Assembly: GCA_000753455.2 (NCBI GenBank)
Contig: LM994670.1
Location: 334,465 to 398,464, forward strand
Origin: Clostridium jeddahitimonense
GTDB lineage: Bacteria > Bacillota > Clostridia > Clostridiales > Clostridiaceae
Reading direction: 5' to 3'
Length of the DNA: 64,000 bases
This document shows positions 17,505 through 25,441 of the stretch, piece by piece. Made by a program: the position numbers and the translations under genes. The notes under the pieces were generated by a model, which saw only the letters and a program-made list of their open reading frames with translations, did not search any database and had not been told where the DNA came from. Position 1 is the stretch's first letter. Each line of letters starts with the position of its first letter.

Positions 17505-18920
17505 TATCTTTTCTATTTTTAGCATATTAGTTCCACCTCTATGGGTTGTAGGGAATCCTGCAGCTATTAATATATCATCCCCATCATTTGCACATGAAAG
17601 TTTTTTAGCAACTTTTTTAGATTCAGAAATTATTTCATCAGTTGTTTCGAACTGTTTACATAATAGGGGAATTATTCCGAAGGTTAAGCTTAACTTTCTT
17701 AATACATACTCATTAGGGGTTATAGCTATTATAGGACATTTAGGTCTATATTTTGATATAAGTCTAGCAGTCGAACCTGATGTTGTAGCAGCAACTATAG
17801 CTTTAGCATTTAATACGTTTGAAGTTCTGCAAGCAGAATAGCTTATTGCTTCAGCAAAATCTCCCATAGCTGGCTCTCTTAATCTTTGATTTAAATATAC
17901 ATAATCTATATGCTTTTCAGTTTCTTGTGCTATAGTAGCCATTGTTGTGGCTGCCTCTATTGGAAATGCACCACTAGCACTTTCACCACTAAGCATTATT
18001 GCATCTGTTCCATCAAAAATAGCATTGCATATATCACAAGCTTCAGCTCTAGTTGGAAGAGAGTTTCTAATCATAGAATCGAGCATTTGTGTCGCTGTGA
18101 TTACTACTTTTCCAGCTTCATTACATTTTTTTATAATATTTTTTTGAATTATAGGAACTCTTTCAATAGGAATTTCAACTCCCATATCTCCTCTAGCTAC
18201 CATAATTCCATCAGCTTCTTTTAAAATTTCATCAATGTTATTTACACCTTCTTGGCTTTCTATCTTACCTATAATTTGAATATGCTCCCCACCATGTGCA
18301 TTTAATATATTACGAACTTCAACTATATCAGAAGCTTTTCTTACGAAAGAAGCAGCAACAAAATCCACTTCCATCTCACAACCGAAAATAAGATCTTCTT
18401 TATCTTTATCAGTTATAGAAGGGAGCTTAATATCTATATTTGGAACATTAACACCTTTATGGTTTTTTATAGTTCCACCAACTAGAACTGTACAAATAAT
18501 ATGTGTACCTTTAACATCATCAACTCTAAATTTTAATAGACCATCATCTACTAATATGCTTCCACCAATAGATACATCTTTATATAAATCACCATAAGAA
18601 ATAGAGCATCTTTCATTATCGCCTAATATTTCATCATTACAAATAAACGTAAATGATTGTCCATCAACCAATAAAGCTTCATCGTTTATAAAATTATGAG
18701 TTCTAATTTTTGGGCCTTTGATATCTAACATAATTGAAGTTGGAGAATTTAGTTCTTTTCTGATTTTTTTTATTAAATCAATCTTTTGTTTGTGTGTTTC
18801 ATGAGTTCCGTGTGAAAAATTAAGTCTAGCTACACTCATTCCGATTTGAATAAACTTTCTTAGAATTTCCTCGTTGTCACTAGCAGGTCCGATTGTAAAA
18901 ATCATCTTAGTCTTTTGCAT
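17502..18920 (-). CDS. pyk: Pyruvate kinase
   Basis: Glycolytic enzyme converting phosphoenolpyruvate and ADP to pyruvate and ATP, 472 aa. Substrate- and metal-binding motifs are visible: ARLNFSHGTHETH, IIGKIESQEGV, MVARGDMGVEIP and GTDAIMLSGESASGAFP. It has the normal catalytic core and C-terminal regulatory domain but lacks the extra PEP-utiliser-like tail of Bacillus enzymes. GAGGTG lies upstream of the ATG. It is divergent from pepD. Confidence 0.97.
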   Translation of the reverse strand: MQKTKMIFTIGPASDNEEILRKFIQIGMSVARLNFSHGTHETHKQKIDLIKKIRKELNSPTSIMLDIKGPKIRTHNFINDEALLVDGQSFTFICNDEILGDNERCSISYGDLYKDVSIGGSILVDDGLLKFRVDDVKGTHIICTVLVGGTIKNHKGVNVPNIDIKLPSITDKDKEDLIFGCEMEVDFVAASFVRKASDIVEVRNILNAHGGEHIQIIGKIESQEGVNNIDEILKEADGIMVARGDMGVEIPIERVPIIQKNIIKKCNEAGKVVITATQMLDSMIRNSLPTRAEACDICNAIFDGTDAIMLSGESASGAFPIEAATTMATIAQETEKHIDYVYLNQRLREPAMGDFAEAISYSACRTSNVLNAKAIVAATTSGSTARLISKYRPKCPIIAITPNEYVLRKLSLTFGIIPLLCKQFETTDEIISESKKVAKKLSCANDGDDILIAAGFPTTHRGGTNMLKIEKI

Positions 18921-19046
18921 AAAAACACCTCACATTTAGTAAAATAAGAAAATGAAGTATAAATAATTTAAGTATTATATATAGTGTGATATACTTTTCC
19001 TTATATAATAATTCTAACATAGTTTAACAGAAAAGGAGTAATAATT

Positions 19047-20498
19047 ATGAAAGTTTTACAAAATTTAGAACCTAAATTAGTTTTTGATTTCTTTGAAAAA
19101 ATATCTGATATACCAAGAGGATCAGGAAACGAGAAAGCTATAAGTGATTATTTATTAAAATTCGGGAAAGAGCTTGGACTTGAAACAATTCAAGATGAAG
19201 CATTAAATATAATAATAAAGAAGCCAGCATCAAAAGGATATGAAAATGCACCTACAGTAATTATTCAAGGGCATATGGATATGGTTTGTGAAAAGAATAA
19301 TGGAACAGATCATGACTTTGAAAAAGATCCATTAAAGTTAAGAATAGTTGATGATTATATATATGCTACTGATACAACATTAGGGGCAGATAATGGAATA
19401 GCTGTTGCTTATGGAATGGCATTGCTTGCTGACAATAATATACCACACCCAGCATTAGAAATTTTAATAACTACTGATGAAGAGACTGGTATGTCAGGAG
19501 CTATGGCAATTTGTAAAGATAATCTTGATGGAAAATTATTAATAAATCTTGATAATGAAGAAGAAGGTGAATTGTTAGTAAGCTGTGCTGGTGGAGTGAG
19601 AACTAATTCAGCAGTTAAAATAGAGTGGCAAGATAAAACTAATAAAAATGATGTGGCAATTAACATAAGTGGACTTAAGGGTGGCCACTCTGGAATGGAT
19701 ATAATTAAAGAAAGAGGAAATTCTAATAAAATTTTAGGTAGAATATTAAAAGCATTAAGTGAAGAAGTAGAATTTAACATAGTTAAGATAAATGGTGGAT
19801 CTAAGAATAATGCTATTCCAAGAGAAGCAGAAGCCATAATTTCAGTAGATGCTTCTAATGTAAATAAAGTAACTACAATTGTTAATGACCTTACTGCAGT
19901 ATTCACTAATGAACTTAAGTCACAAGACCCAGAATTAAAGATATCAGTTAATAACTCTACGGTAAATGAAACAAAAGAATTTAATAAGGCAACAACAGAA
20001 AAGGTTATTAACTTACTATACTTGTATCCTAATGGAGTAAATACAAGAAGTACAGAAATTGATGGATTAGTTGAAAGTTCAACTAATTTAGGGGTATTAA
20101 GTACTGGCGAAGATTATGTAGAATTTGACTCAGCGGTAAGAAGTTCAGTTCCATCATTAAAGAAAGAAATAGAATTAAGAATAAAGACAATAACAGAGAT
20201 ACTTGGAGCAGAGTTTAGTAGTAAATCTGATTATCCAGGTTGGGAATATGATCCTAATTCAAAGATGAGAGAAATATGCCAAAAGGTATATAAAGATATG
20301 ACAGGGAAAGAAGCAAAAATAGTTGCTATACATGCTGGAGTTGAATGTGGTTTATTTAATGAAAAGCTTGGGAACTTAGATATGATAAGCTTTGGTCCAA
20401 ATCTTTATGATGTTCATACACCGCAAGAGCATATGAGTATAACTTCTGTAAAAAATACTTGGGATTACTTATTAAAGGTGTTAGCAGAAATAAAATAG
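19047..20498 (+). CDS. pepD: Aminoacyl-histidine dipeptidase (M20 family)
   Basis: A 483-aa zinc dipeptidase (carnosinase-like) that releases free amino acids from dipeptides. The metal and catalytic motifs are IQGHMDMVCE, TTLGADNGIAVAYG, DEETGMSGA and the C-terminal IHAGVECGLF. The lid domain carries GLKGGHSGMDI. AAAGGAG precedes the ATG. It is a single gene with its terminator about 130 nt downstream. Confidence 0.94.
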   Translation: MKVLQNLEPKLVFDFFEKISDIPRGSGNEKAISDYLLKFGKELGLETIQDEALNIIIKKPASKGYENAPTVIIQGHMDMVCEKNNGTDHDFEKDPLKLRIVDDYIYATDTTLGADNGIAVAYGMALLADNNIPHPALEILITTDEETGMSGAMAICKDNLDGKLLINLDNEEEGELLVSCAGGVRTNSAVKIEWQDKTNKNDVAINISGLKGGHSGMDIIKERGNSNKILGRILKALSEEVEFNIVKINGGSKNNAIPREAEAIISVDASNVNKVTTIVNDLTAVFTNELKSQDPELKISVNNSTVNETKEFNKATTEKVINLLYLYPNGVNTRSTEIDGLVESSTNLGVLSTGEDYVEFDSAVRSSVPSLKKEIELRIKTITEILGAEFSSKSDYPGWEYDPNSKMREICQKVYKDMTGKEAKIVAIHAGVECGLFNEKLGNLDMISFGPNLYDVHTPQEHMSITSVKNTWDYLLKVLAEIK

Positions 20499-20624
20499 TT
20501 TATTAAGCAATAGATGAAAGATTCGATAACGCTAGGATGAAAATCAGTTTTGGTGATGTGGAAAAGTTGATAGTACAAAGGGAAAAGTCAGATTTTCTTG
20601 GATGAATAACTTAAATATTTAAAA
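20499..20624. other. Gene-free stretch with possible structured RNA
   Basis: The roughly 300-bp gap between pepD and the next gene contains no credible ORF. The first part is less A/T-monotonous than other gaps and can form a long-range stem (GAAAATC at 20539 with GATTTTC at 20591). It ends in a clear terminator. It is perhaps a 3' UTR or an unknown RNA. I could not match a known riboswitch. Confidence 0.3.
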
Positions 20625-20678
20625 TAAAAAGCTACCTAAAGATGATCTAAATTTAAGGAATCTTTAGGTGCTTTTTTT
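20625..20678 (+). terminator. Terminator downstream of pepD
   Basis: ACCTAAAGAT pairs with ATCTTTAGGT, extended by AAAAGC/GCTTTT, followed by a T-run. Confidence 0.88.
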
Positions 20679-20800
20679 ATTTTTAATAGTAAAATTTATT
20701 ACATAATGTATATTAACTCAAATAGAAGAATATATATTAATATAACTAACTTAAGCAAACAATATAACTAGTCTTAGTAAGGAGGGTTAAAGGGAGGAAA

Positions 20801-21541
20801 ATGAAGTATACAAAATATAATTATAAAAGAAGAAAAAACAATGCTGTTTTTAAGTTTTTAGCATCATTATTAGTTGGAATAGTTGCAGCAGGTATGATTG
20901 GCTTAGGAGTAGGATTGCTTATATGGAAGGTGTTGCCACTTAATGACTCAGCACAGGTTGGTACTGAAATAACTGATGGAACCCAAGGAGTTGCAGAAGA
21001 AAATGGACAAGATCAACAGGGAGAAGCTCCAGTTTCAGAAGGTGAACAAACTAGTGAATATTACTTTCTTCAATGTGGATATTTTTCTAAAAAAGATAAT
21101 GCAGAACAAACTTATGCTAAAATATCGTCAAATGGAAGAACATTTATAGCAGAAGAAGCTGATAAATTTAGAGTTCTTACTGGTATCTACACTAGTGAAA
21201 ATGTTGATTCTGTAATGCAAGATTTAGGAACAAAAGGTGTAGAAAGTGTAAAAATTACTTTTACATTGAATGAAAATGATCCAGTAGAAGCACAAGTATC
21301 AGCAATTTGTGATGGATATTTAAAAATATTAACTACTACATTCGATGATGGAGTAGATCATGTTAATACTTCAGAGTTTAAAGAATGGATGAATACTTTG
21401 GATGATATATCTTCAGGACAAAATATTGAAGTTTTACAAAATTTTAAGACTTATATTAAAGAGTTACCAGAAGAATTAACAAAGGAAAAAGTACCATCAG
21501 AAATGGATTATTTATATGATGTATTATCAAGTTTTAAGTAA
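20801..21541 (+). CDS. Membrane-anchored SPOR-domain protein
   Basis: A 246-aa protein. A basic N-terminus (YNYKRRKNN) is followed by one TM helix (ASLLVGIVAAGMIGLGVGLL) and a Glu/Gln-rich linker. Residues about 85-155 form a SPOR-like domain with YYFLQCGYFSKKDNAEQTYA and FRVLTGIYTS. SPOR domains bind denuded glycan at division sites. It sits just upstream of the maf-mre-min cluster, which fits a cell-wall or division role. A GGGAGG site precedes the ATG. Confidence 0.75.
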   Translation: MKYTKYNYKRRKNNAVFKFLASLLVGIVAAGMIGLGVGLLIWKVLPLNDSAQVGTEITDGTQGVAEENGQDQQGEAPVSEGEQTSEYYFLQCGYFSKKDNAEQTYAKISSNGRTFIAEEADKFRVLTGIYTSENVDSVMQDLGTKGVESVKITFTLNENDPVEAQVSAICDGYLKILTTTFDDGVDHVNTSEFKEWMNTLDDISSGQNIEVLQNFKTYIKELPEELTKEKVPSEMDYLYDVLSSFK

Positions 21542-21593
21542 ATGAATTGTATGAGGAAAAATTCTTAAAAATTTATAAAAATTTGCATAAAAC

Positions 21594-21680
21594 GAGGAAA
21601 ATGCTTGTTAGAACTCCTATTAAGTGATAAACTATATTAGAAAAATAGGGTTGTATATAGCATTTTTCTCTTTTTATTTT
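21594..21680 (+). terminator. Two-tier terminator before maf
   Basis: The outer stem GAGGAAAATGCT pairs with AGCATTTTTCTC. An inner stem AACTCCTATT pairs with AATAGGGTT. TTTTTATTTT follows. The nested structure is larger than a usual terminator. Confidence 0.7.
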
Positions 21681-21763
21681 AAAAAATAGAAATTTTTTAA
21701 ATAATGAGTAAGACAAGCCTAAATTTGGGAAGAATAAAAATAAACTCTGTAGGATGTGATAAT

Positions 21764-22330
21764 ATGCATTATATCTTAGCATCAGCCTCACCAAGAAGAC
21801 AAGAATTACTTACAAAAATTGTAGAAGATTTCGAAGTTGTAGTAAGTGATTTTGATGAAGATAGCATAAATTTTAATGGTGATGTTGAAGAATATGTTAA
21901 AACTTTAGCTAAAGGCAAGGCACAAAATGTAGCTTCAAAGGCTAATAAGGATTCAATTATAATTGCAGCAGATACTATTGTTGTGATAGATGGGAAAATT
22001 TTAGGAAAGCCCAAAAATGAAAATGATGCTTATAATATGCTAAAACTACTTAGTAATAAAGTTCATAGAGTTTATTCAGGGATAGCTGTAATAAATACTG
22101 CTAATGACGTTAAGAAAAATGAGGCTATATTCACAGAAGTAAAATTCAGTGAGTTAACTCATGAAGAAATAGTTAATTACATAAATTCAAAAGAGCCTTT
22201 AGATAAGGCTGGAGCTTATGGAATACAAGGATTAGGAGCTCTTTTTGTTGAGAAGATTAATGGGTGTTATTACAATGTAGTAGGCTTACCATTAAATCTG
22301 CTTAATAAAATAATGAAGGAAATTATATAA
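21764..22330 (+). CDS. maf: Maf nucleotide pyrophosphatase
   Basis: A 188-aa house-cleaning enzyme that hydrolyses non-canonical dNTPs/NTPs and was first linked to septum inhibition. The N-terminal signature ILASASPRRQELL and the central IAADTIVVIDGKILGKP are present. I chose the ATG directly before that signature, with AGGATG upstream. An upstream ATG at 21704 would add 20 non-conserved residues. It is the first gene of the maf-radC-mreBCD-pbpA operon. Confidence 0.93.
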   Translation: MHYILASASPRRQELLTKIVEDFEVVVSDFDEDSINFNGDVEEYVKTLAKGKAQNVASKANKDSIIIAADTIVVIDGKILGKPKNENDAYNMLKLLSNKVHRVYSGIAVINTANDVKKNEAIFTEVKFSELTHEEIVNYINSKEPLDKAGAYGIQGLGALFVEKINGCYYNVVGLPLNLLNKIMKEII

Positions 22331-22366
22331 TAGGGGGACGGGTATTATTCATTAAAGGAGAATATT

Positions 22367-23056
22367 ATGCAAAATAATATCAAAATAAATGATATACCTA
22401 AAAATGAAAGGCCTATGGAGAGACTTTTAAAATATGGTGCGGATGATTTAACAAATGCTGAATTATTAGCTGTATTATTAAGAAGTGGAACCAGAGGCGA
22501 GAATATAATTTCACTTAGTACGCGGTTATTATCTGACGTTGGGGGCTTAGATGGTCTATTACATATTAACCTAGAAGAAATAAAAAAATTAAAAGGTATA
22601 AAAGATGTAAAAGCTTGTCAAATAATAGCTATGATGGAACTGTTTAAAAGGTTTAGAACTTTAAGATCCCAAAGTAATGATTTTAAGGTATCTTGTCCTA
22701 AAGATGTTTCTGAGCTATTAATAAATGAGATGAACAACTTGAATCAAGAAGTATTAAAATTGATACTTCTAAATACCAAAAATACTGTTATTGGAGTTAA
22801 AGATATATTTAAAGGAAGTTTAAATACATCAATAGTACATCCAAGAGAGATATTTAGGGAAGCAGTTCAAAGAGGAAGTGCTAATATTATTATTTGTCAT
22901 AATCATCCTTCGGGAGATTCAACGCCAAGTAAGGAAGACATAAATATTACGTTAAGAATAAAACAGTGCGGTGATTTAATGGGAATTAAACTGTTAGATC
23001 ACATTATTATTGGAAATAATAATTATATAAGCTTAAAAGAAAAAGGAATTATATAG
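22367..23056 (+). CDS. radC: RadC/YsxA family JAB-domain protein
   Basis: A 229-aa protein with N-terminal helix-hairpin-helix elements (GADDLTNAELLAVLL, KLKGIKDVKACQI) and a C-terminal JAB/MPN metalloprotease-like motif, HNHPSGDSTPSKED. Despite the name, a repair role is not established. Position between maf and mreB is typical of Firmicutes. An AAAGGAG site precedes the start. Confidence 0.92.
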   Translation: MQNNIKINDIPKNERPMERLLKYGADDLTNAELLAVLLRSGTRGENIISLSTRLLSDVGGLDGLLHINLEEIKKLKGIKDVKACQIIAMMELFKRFRTLRSQSNDFKVSCPKDVSELLINEMNNLNQEVLKLILLNTKNTVIGVKDIFKGSLNTSIVHPREIFREAVQRGSANIIICHNHPSGDSTPSKEDINITLRIKQCGDLMGIKLLDHIIIGNNNYISLKEKGII

Positions 23057-23074
23057 ATTGAAAGGGGAATTCAC

Positions 23075-24094
23075 ATGGGATTTTTCACTAGTAATAAAGA
23101 CATGGGTATAGACTTAGGAACAGCTAATACATTAGTTTTCGTAAAAGGAAAAGGTGTGGTATTAAGCGAACCTTCAGTTGTTGCAATAAATAGCGATACA
23201 AAAAGACCTTTAGCAGTTGGTGCTGAAGCAAAGTTAATGATAGGTAGAACACCAGGGAATATAGTTGCAATTAGACCATTAAAAGATGGTGTTATAGCAG
23301 ATTTCGAAGTTGCTCAAACAATGCTTAAGAAACTTATAGAAAAAGTTTCAAGCAAAAGTGCTTTCACAAGCCCAAGAATAATAGTATGTTACCCATCAGG
23401 TGTAACAGAAGTTGAAAGAAGAGCTATTGAAGAAGCAGCTAAATTTGCTGGAGCGAGAGATGTTGTTCTTATGGAAGAACCAATGGCAGCAGCTATAGGA
23501 GCAGGCCTTCCGGTTGGAGAACCTACAGGAAGTATGATAGTTGATATCGGTGGAGGTACTACTGAAGTTGCTATTATATCTTTAGGTGGTATTGTTGTAA
23601 GTAAATCTTTAAGAGTTGCTGGAGATGAGTTAGATCAATCTATAATAGCTTACGTTAAAAAAGAATTTAACTTAATGATTGGTGAAAGAACGGCAGAACA
23701 AATAAAAATGGAATTAGGTTCAGCATATAAGATTGAAGAAGAAGAAGCTACAATGGATATTAAAGGTAGAGATATGATAACAGGTTTACCTAAGATTGTT
23801 ACTATTTCTGAAGATCAAGTAAGAGATGCATTAAGAGAACCTGTATACTCAATAATTGAGTCTATAAAAACTACATTAGAAAAAACACCACCTGAATTAG
23901 CAGCGGATATAATGGAAAAAGGAATAATGCTAGCTGGTGGAGGAGCTCTTTTAAAAGGGTTAGACCAATTAATAAACCACGAAACAAACATGCCTGTACA
24001 CATTGCTGAATCACCACTTGATTGTGTTGTTTTAGGAGCAGGAAAAGCACTAGATAACTTCGATGAATTAAGCAAAACTCAAAGAGGTCAATAA
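23075..24094 (+). CDS. mreB: Rod shape-determining protein MreB
   Basis: A 339-aa bacterial actin that guides the elongation machinery along the membrane. The phosphate loops [12 protein letters not shown] and [13 protein letters not shown] and the adenosine motif [11 protein letters not shown] are present. AAAGGGG precedes the ATG. The stop codon overlaps the mreC start (TAATG), which indicates translational coupling. Confidence 0.97.
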   Translation: MGFFTSNKDMGIDLGTANTLVFVKGKGVVLSEPSVVAINSDTKRPLAVGAEAKLMIGRTPGNIVAIRPLKDGVIADFEVAQTMLKKLIEKVSSKSAFTSPRIIVCYPSGVTEVERRAIEEAAKFAGARDVVLMEEPMAAAIGAGLPVGEPTGSMIVDIGGGTTEVAIISLGGIVVSKSLRVAGDELDQSIIAYVKKEFNLMIGERTAEQIKMELGSAYKIEEEEATMDIKGRDMITGLPKIVTISEDQVRDALREPVYSIIESIKTTLEKTPPELAADIMEKGIMLAGGGALLKGLDQLINHETNMPVHIAESPLDCVVLGAGKALDNFDELSKTQRGQ

Positions 24095-24939
24095 TGAAAC
24101 CTTTTAAAAACAAACTGGCAGTAACTATTATAGTACTGTCAGTTGCATTTTTAGGCATAATTATTTTTTCAGTTAAAAATGGATCTAATAGCGTATCTAG
24201 TGGCATAGGGTCGGTGGTTAGCCCTTTACAAAAAATTGTTTATAAAGTAAATGATAAAATAAAAAGCTCTGTAGATTTTTTTGCGAATTTTTCAAAAGTT
24301 AAGCAAGAAAATGAAGAGCTTAAGGTGAAAAATTCAGAATTAGAAAATCAAATAGTAGAATATAGTGCATTAAAAGATGAAAATGAAAGATTAAGAGAAG
24401 TATTAAAATTAAAAGATAGTAAGAATAATTATGATTATGTTGGAGTTAACATAATTGGATACAGTGGGGGAACTGTATCACGAGGGTACATAGTTGATAA
24501 AGGAACTAATGATGGTATTGAAAAGGATATGATAATAATAAATTATCAAGGTCTTGTAGGCAAGGTAACCCAAGCAGAGAGCAATTATTCTGTGGTTGAA
24601 ACTATATTAAATGAAAATATGGCTGTTTCTGTAATGGTTGATAGCACTAGGGAAACTACAGGAATTTTAAGAGGATATAAAGAAAATAAAAATGAAGATA
24701 TTGTTAAGGTTTATAACTTACCTATAGATTCAGAAATAAAAGAAGGTGATGTTATATTAACATCAGGCTTAGGAATGATATATCCAAAAGAAATAAGAAT
24801 TGGGGAAGTTGTTTCTGTAGAGACAGACAGTGTAATGGTTATGAAAAATGCTATGGTTAAACCATATGTTGATTTTAATAAATTAGAGGAATTATTCGTA
24901 GTAGTTCCAAAGGATAAAATAAATGTTAAGTATGATTAA
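24094..24939 (+). CDS. mreC: Rod shape-determining protein MreC
   Basis: A 281-aa single-pass membrane protein. TM helix at about residues 7-27 (VTIIVLSVAFLGIIIFSVKN region), coiled coil at 65-110, then the beta-rich periplasmic domain with GYIVDKGTNDGIEKDMIIIN and VILTSGLGMIYPKEIRIG. It links MreB to the PBP2-RodA synthase. Starts on the last base of mreB. Confidence 0.95.
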   Translation: MKPFKNKLAVTIIVLSVAFLGIIIFSVKNGSNSVSSGIGSVVSPLQKIVYKVNDKIKSSVDFFANFSKVKQENEELKVKNSELENQIVEYSALKDENERLREVLKLKDSKNNYDYVGVNIIGYSGGTVSRGYIVDKGTNDGIEKDMIIINYQGLVGKVTQAESNYSVVETILNENMAVSVMVDSTRETTGILRGYKENKNEDIVKVYNLPIDSEIKEGDVILTSGLGMIYPKEIRIGEVVSVETDSVMVMKNAMVKPYVDFNKLEELFVVVPKDKINVKYD

Positions 24940-24949
24940 GAGGTAGCTT

Positions 24950-25441
24950 ATGAAGAGAATAATTATAATAGCTATATCACTGTTTTTGTTAATATTAGAA
25001 AATACTATACTTCCAAGTTACAGTATAATGCAAGGATATCCTAGTATATTATTTGTATTCGCTATAGCTTTTTCTATAGTAAATGGAAAAGAAGATGCTA
25101 TGTTTATTGGAATTGTTAGTGGACTACTACAAGATTTGTTTTTTATTAATGGGTTTGGAATAAATCTATTGGTTAATTTTCTTTTATGTCTTTTAGCGGC
25201 TAAGATTGGTGAAGGGATATTTAAAAACAATAGAATAATTCCTGTTATATCATGTCTTATTTTATCAATGCTGAAAATAGTAATGATAGCTATATTATTT
25301 ATACCTTTTGGGAAAAAGATAAATCTTAATATGGCAGTAATGAGTGCGCTATTAAATACTATAGTAATGGTTATTGGGTATAAATTTGTTTTAACTACTT
25401 CTAAAAAGTATTGGAAGAAAGATGAGTGGAGGTTTAGATGA
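24950..25441 (+). CDS. mreD: Rod shape-determining protein MreD
   Basis: A 163-aa integral membrane protein with about five TM segments; it begins MKRIIIIAISLFLLILENTI and carries the characteristic GLLQDLFFINGFGINLL loop. It is part of the MreBCD elongation complex. It overlaps the PBP2 gene by 4 nt. Confidence 0.93.
   Translation: MKRIIIIAISLFLLILENTILPSYSIMQGYPSILFVFAIAFSIVNGKEDAMFIGIVSGLLQDLFFINGFGINLLVNFLLCLLAAKIGEGIFKNNRIIPVISCLILSMLKIVMIAILFIPFGKKINLNMAVMSALLNTIVMVIGYKFVLTTSKKYWKKDEWRFR

Noticed and set aside
17910..18224. ORFs opposite pyk and other long genes
   Set aside because: They are shadows of strong coding frames with low-complexity Cys/Ser- or Leu/Ile-rich translations and no ribosome sites.
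20499..20678. T-box or lysine riboswitch
   Set aside because: The T-box GGTGG..ACCGCG motif and lysine core are absent.
21704..21763. Longer N-terminus for Maf
   Set aside because: The 20 extra residues are not family-like, and a ribosome site lies before the ATG at 21764.
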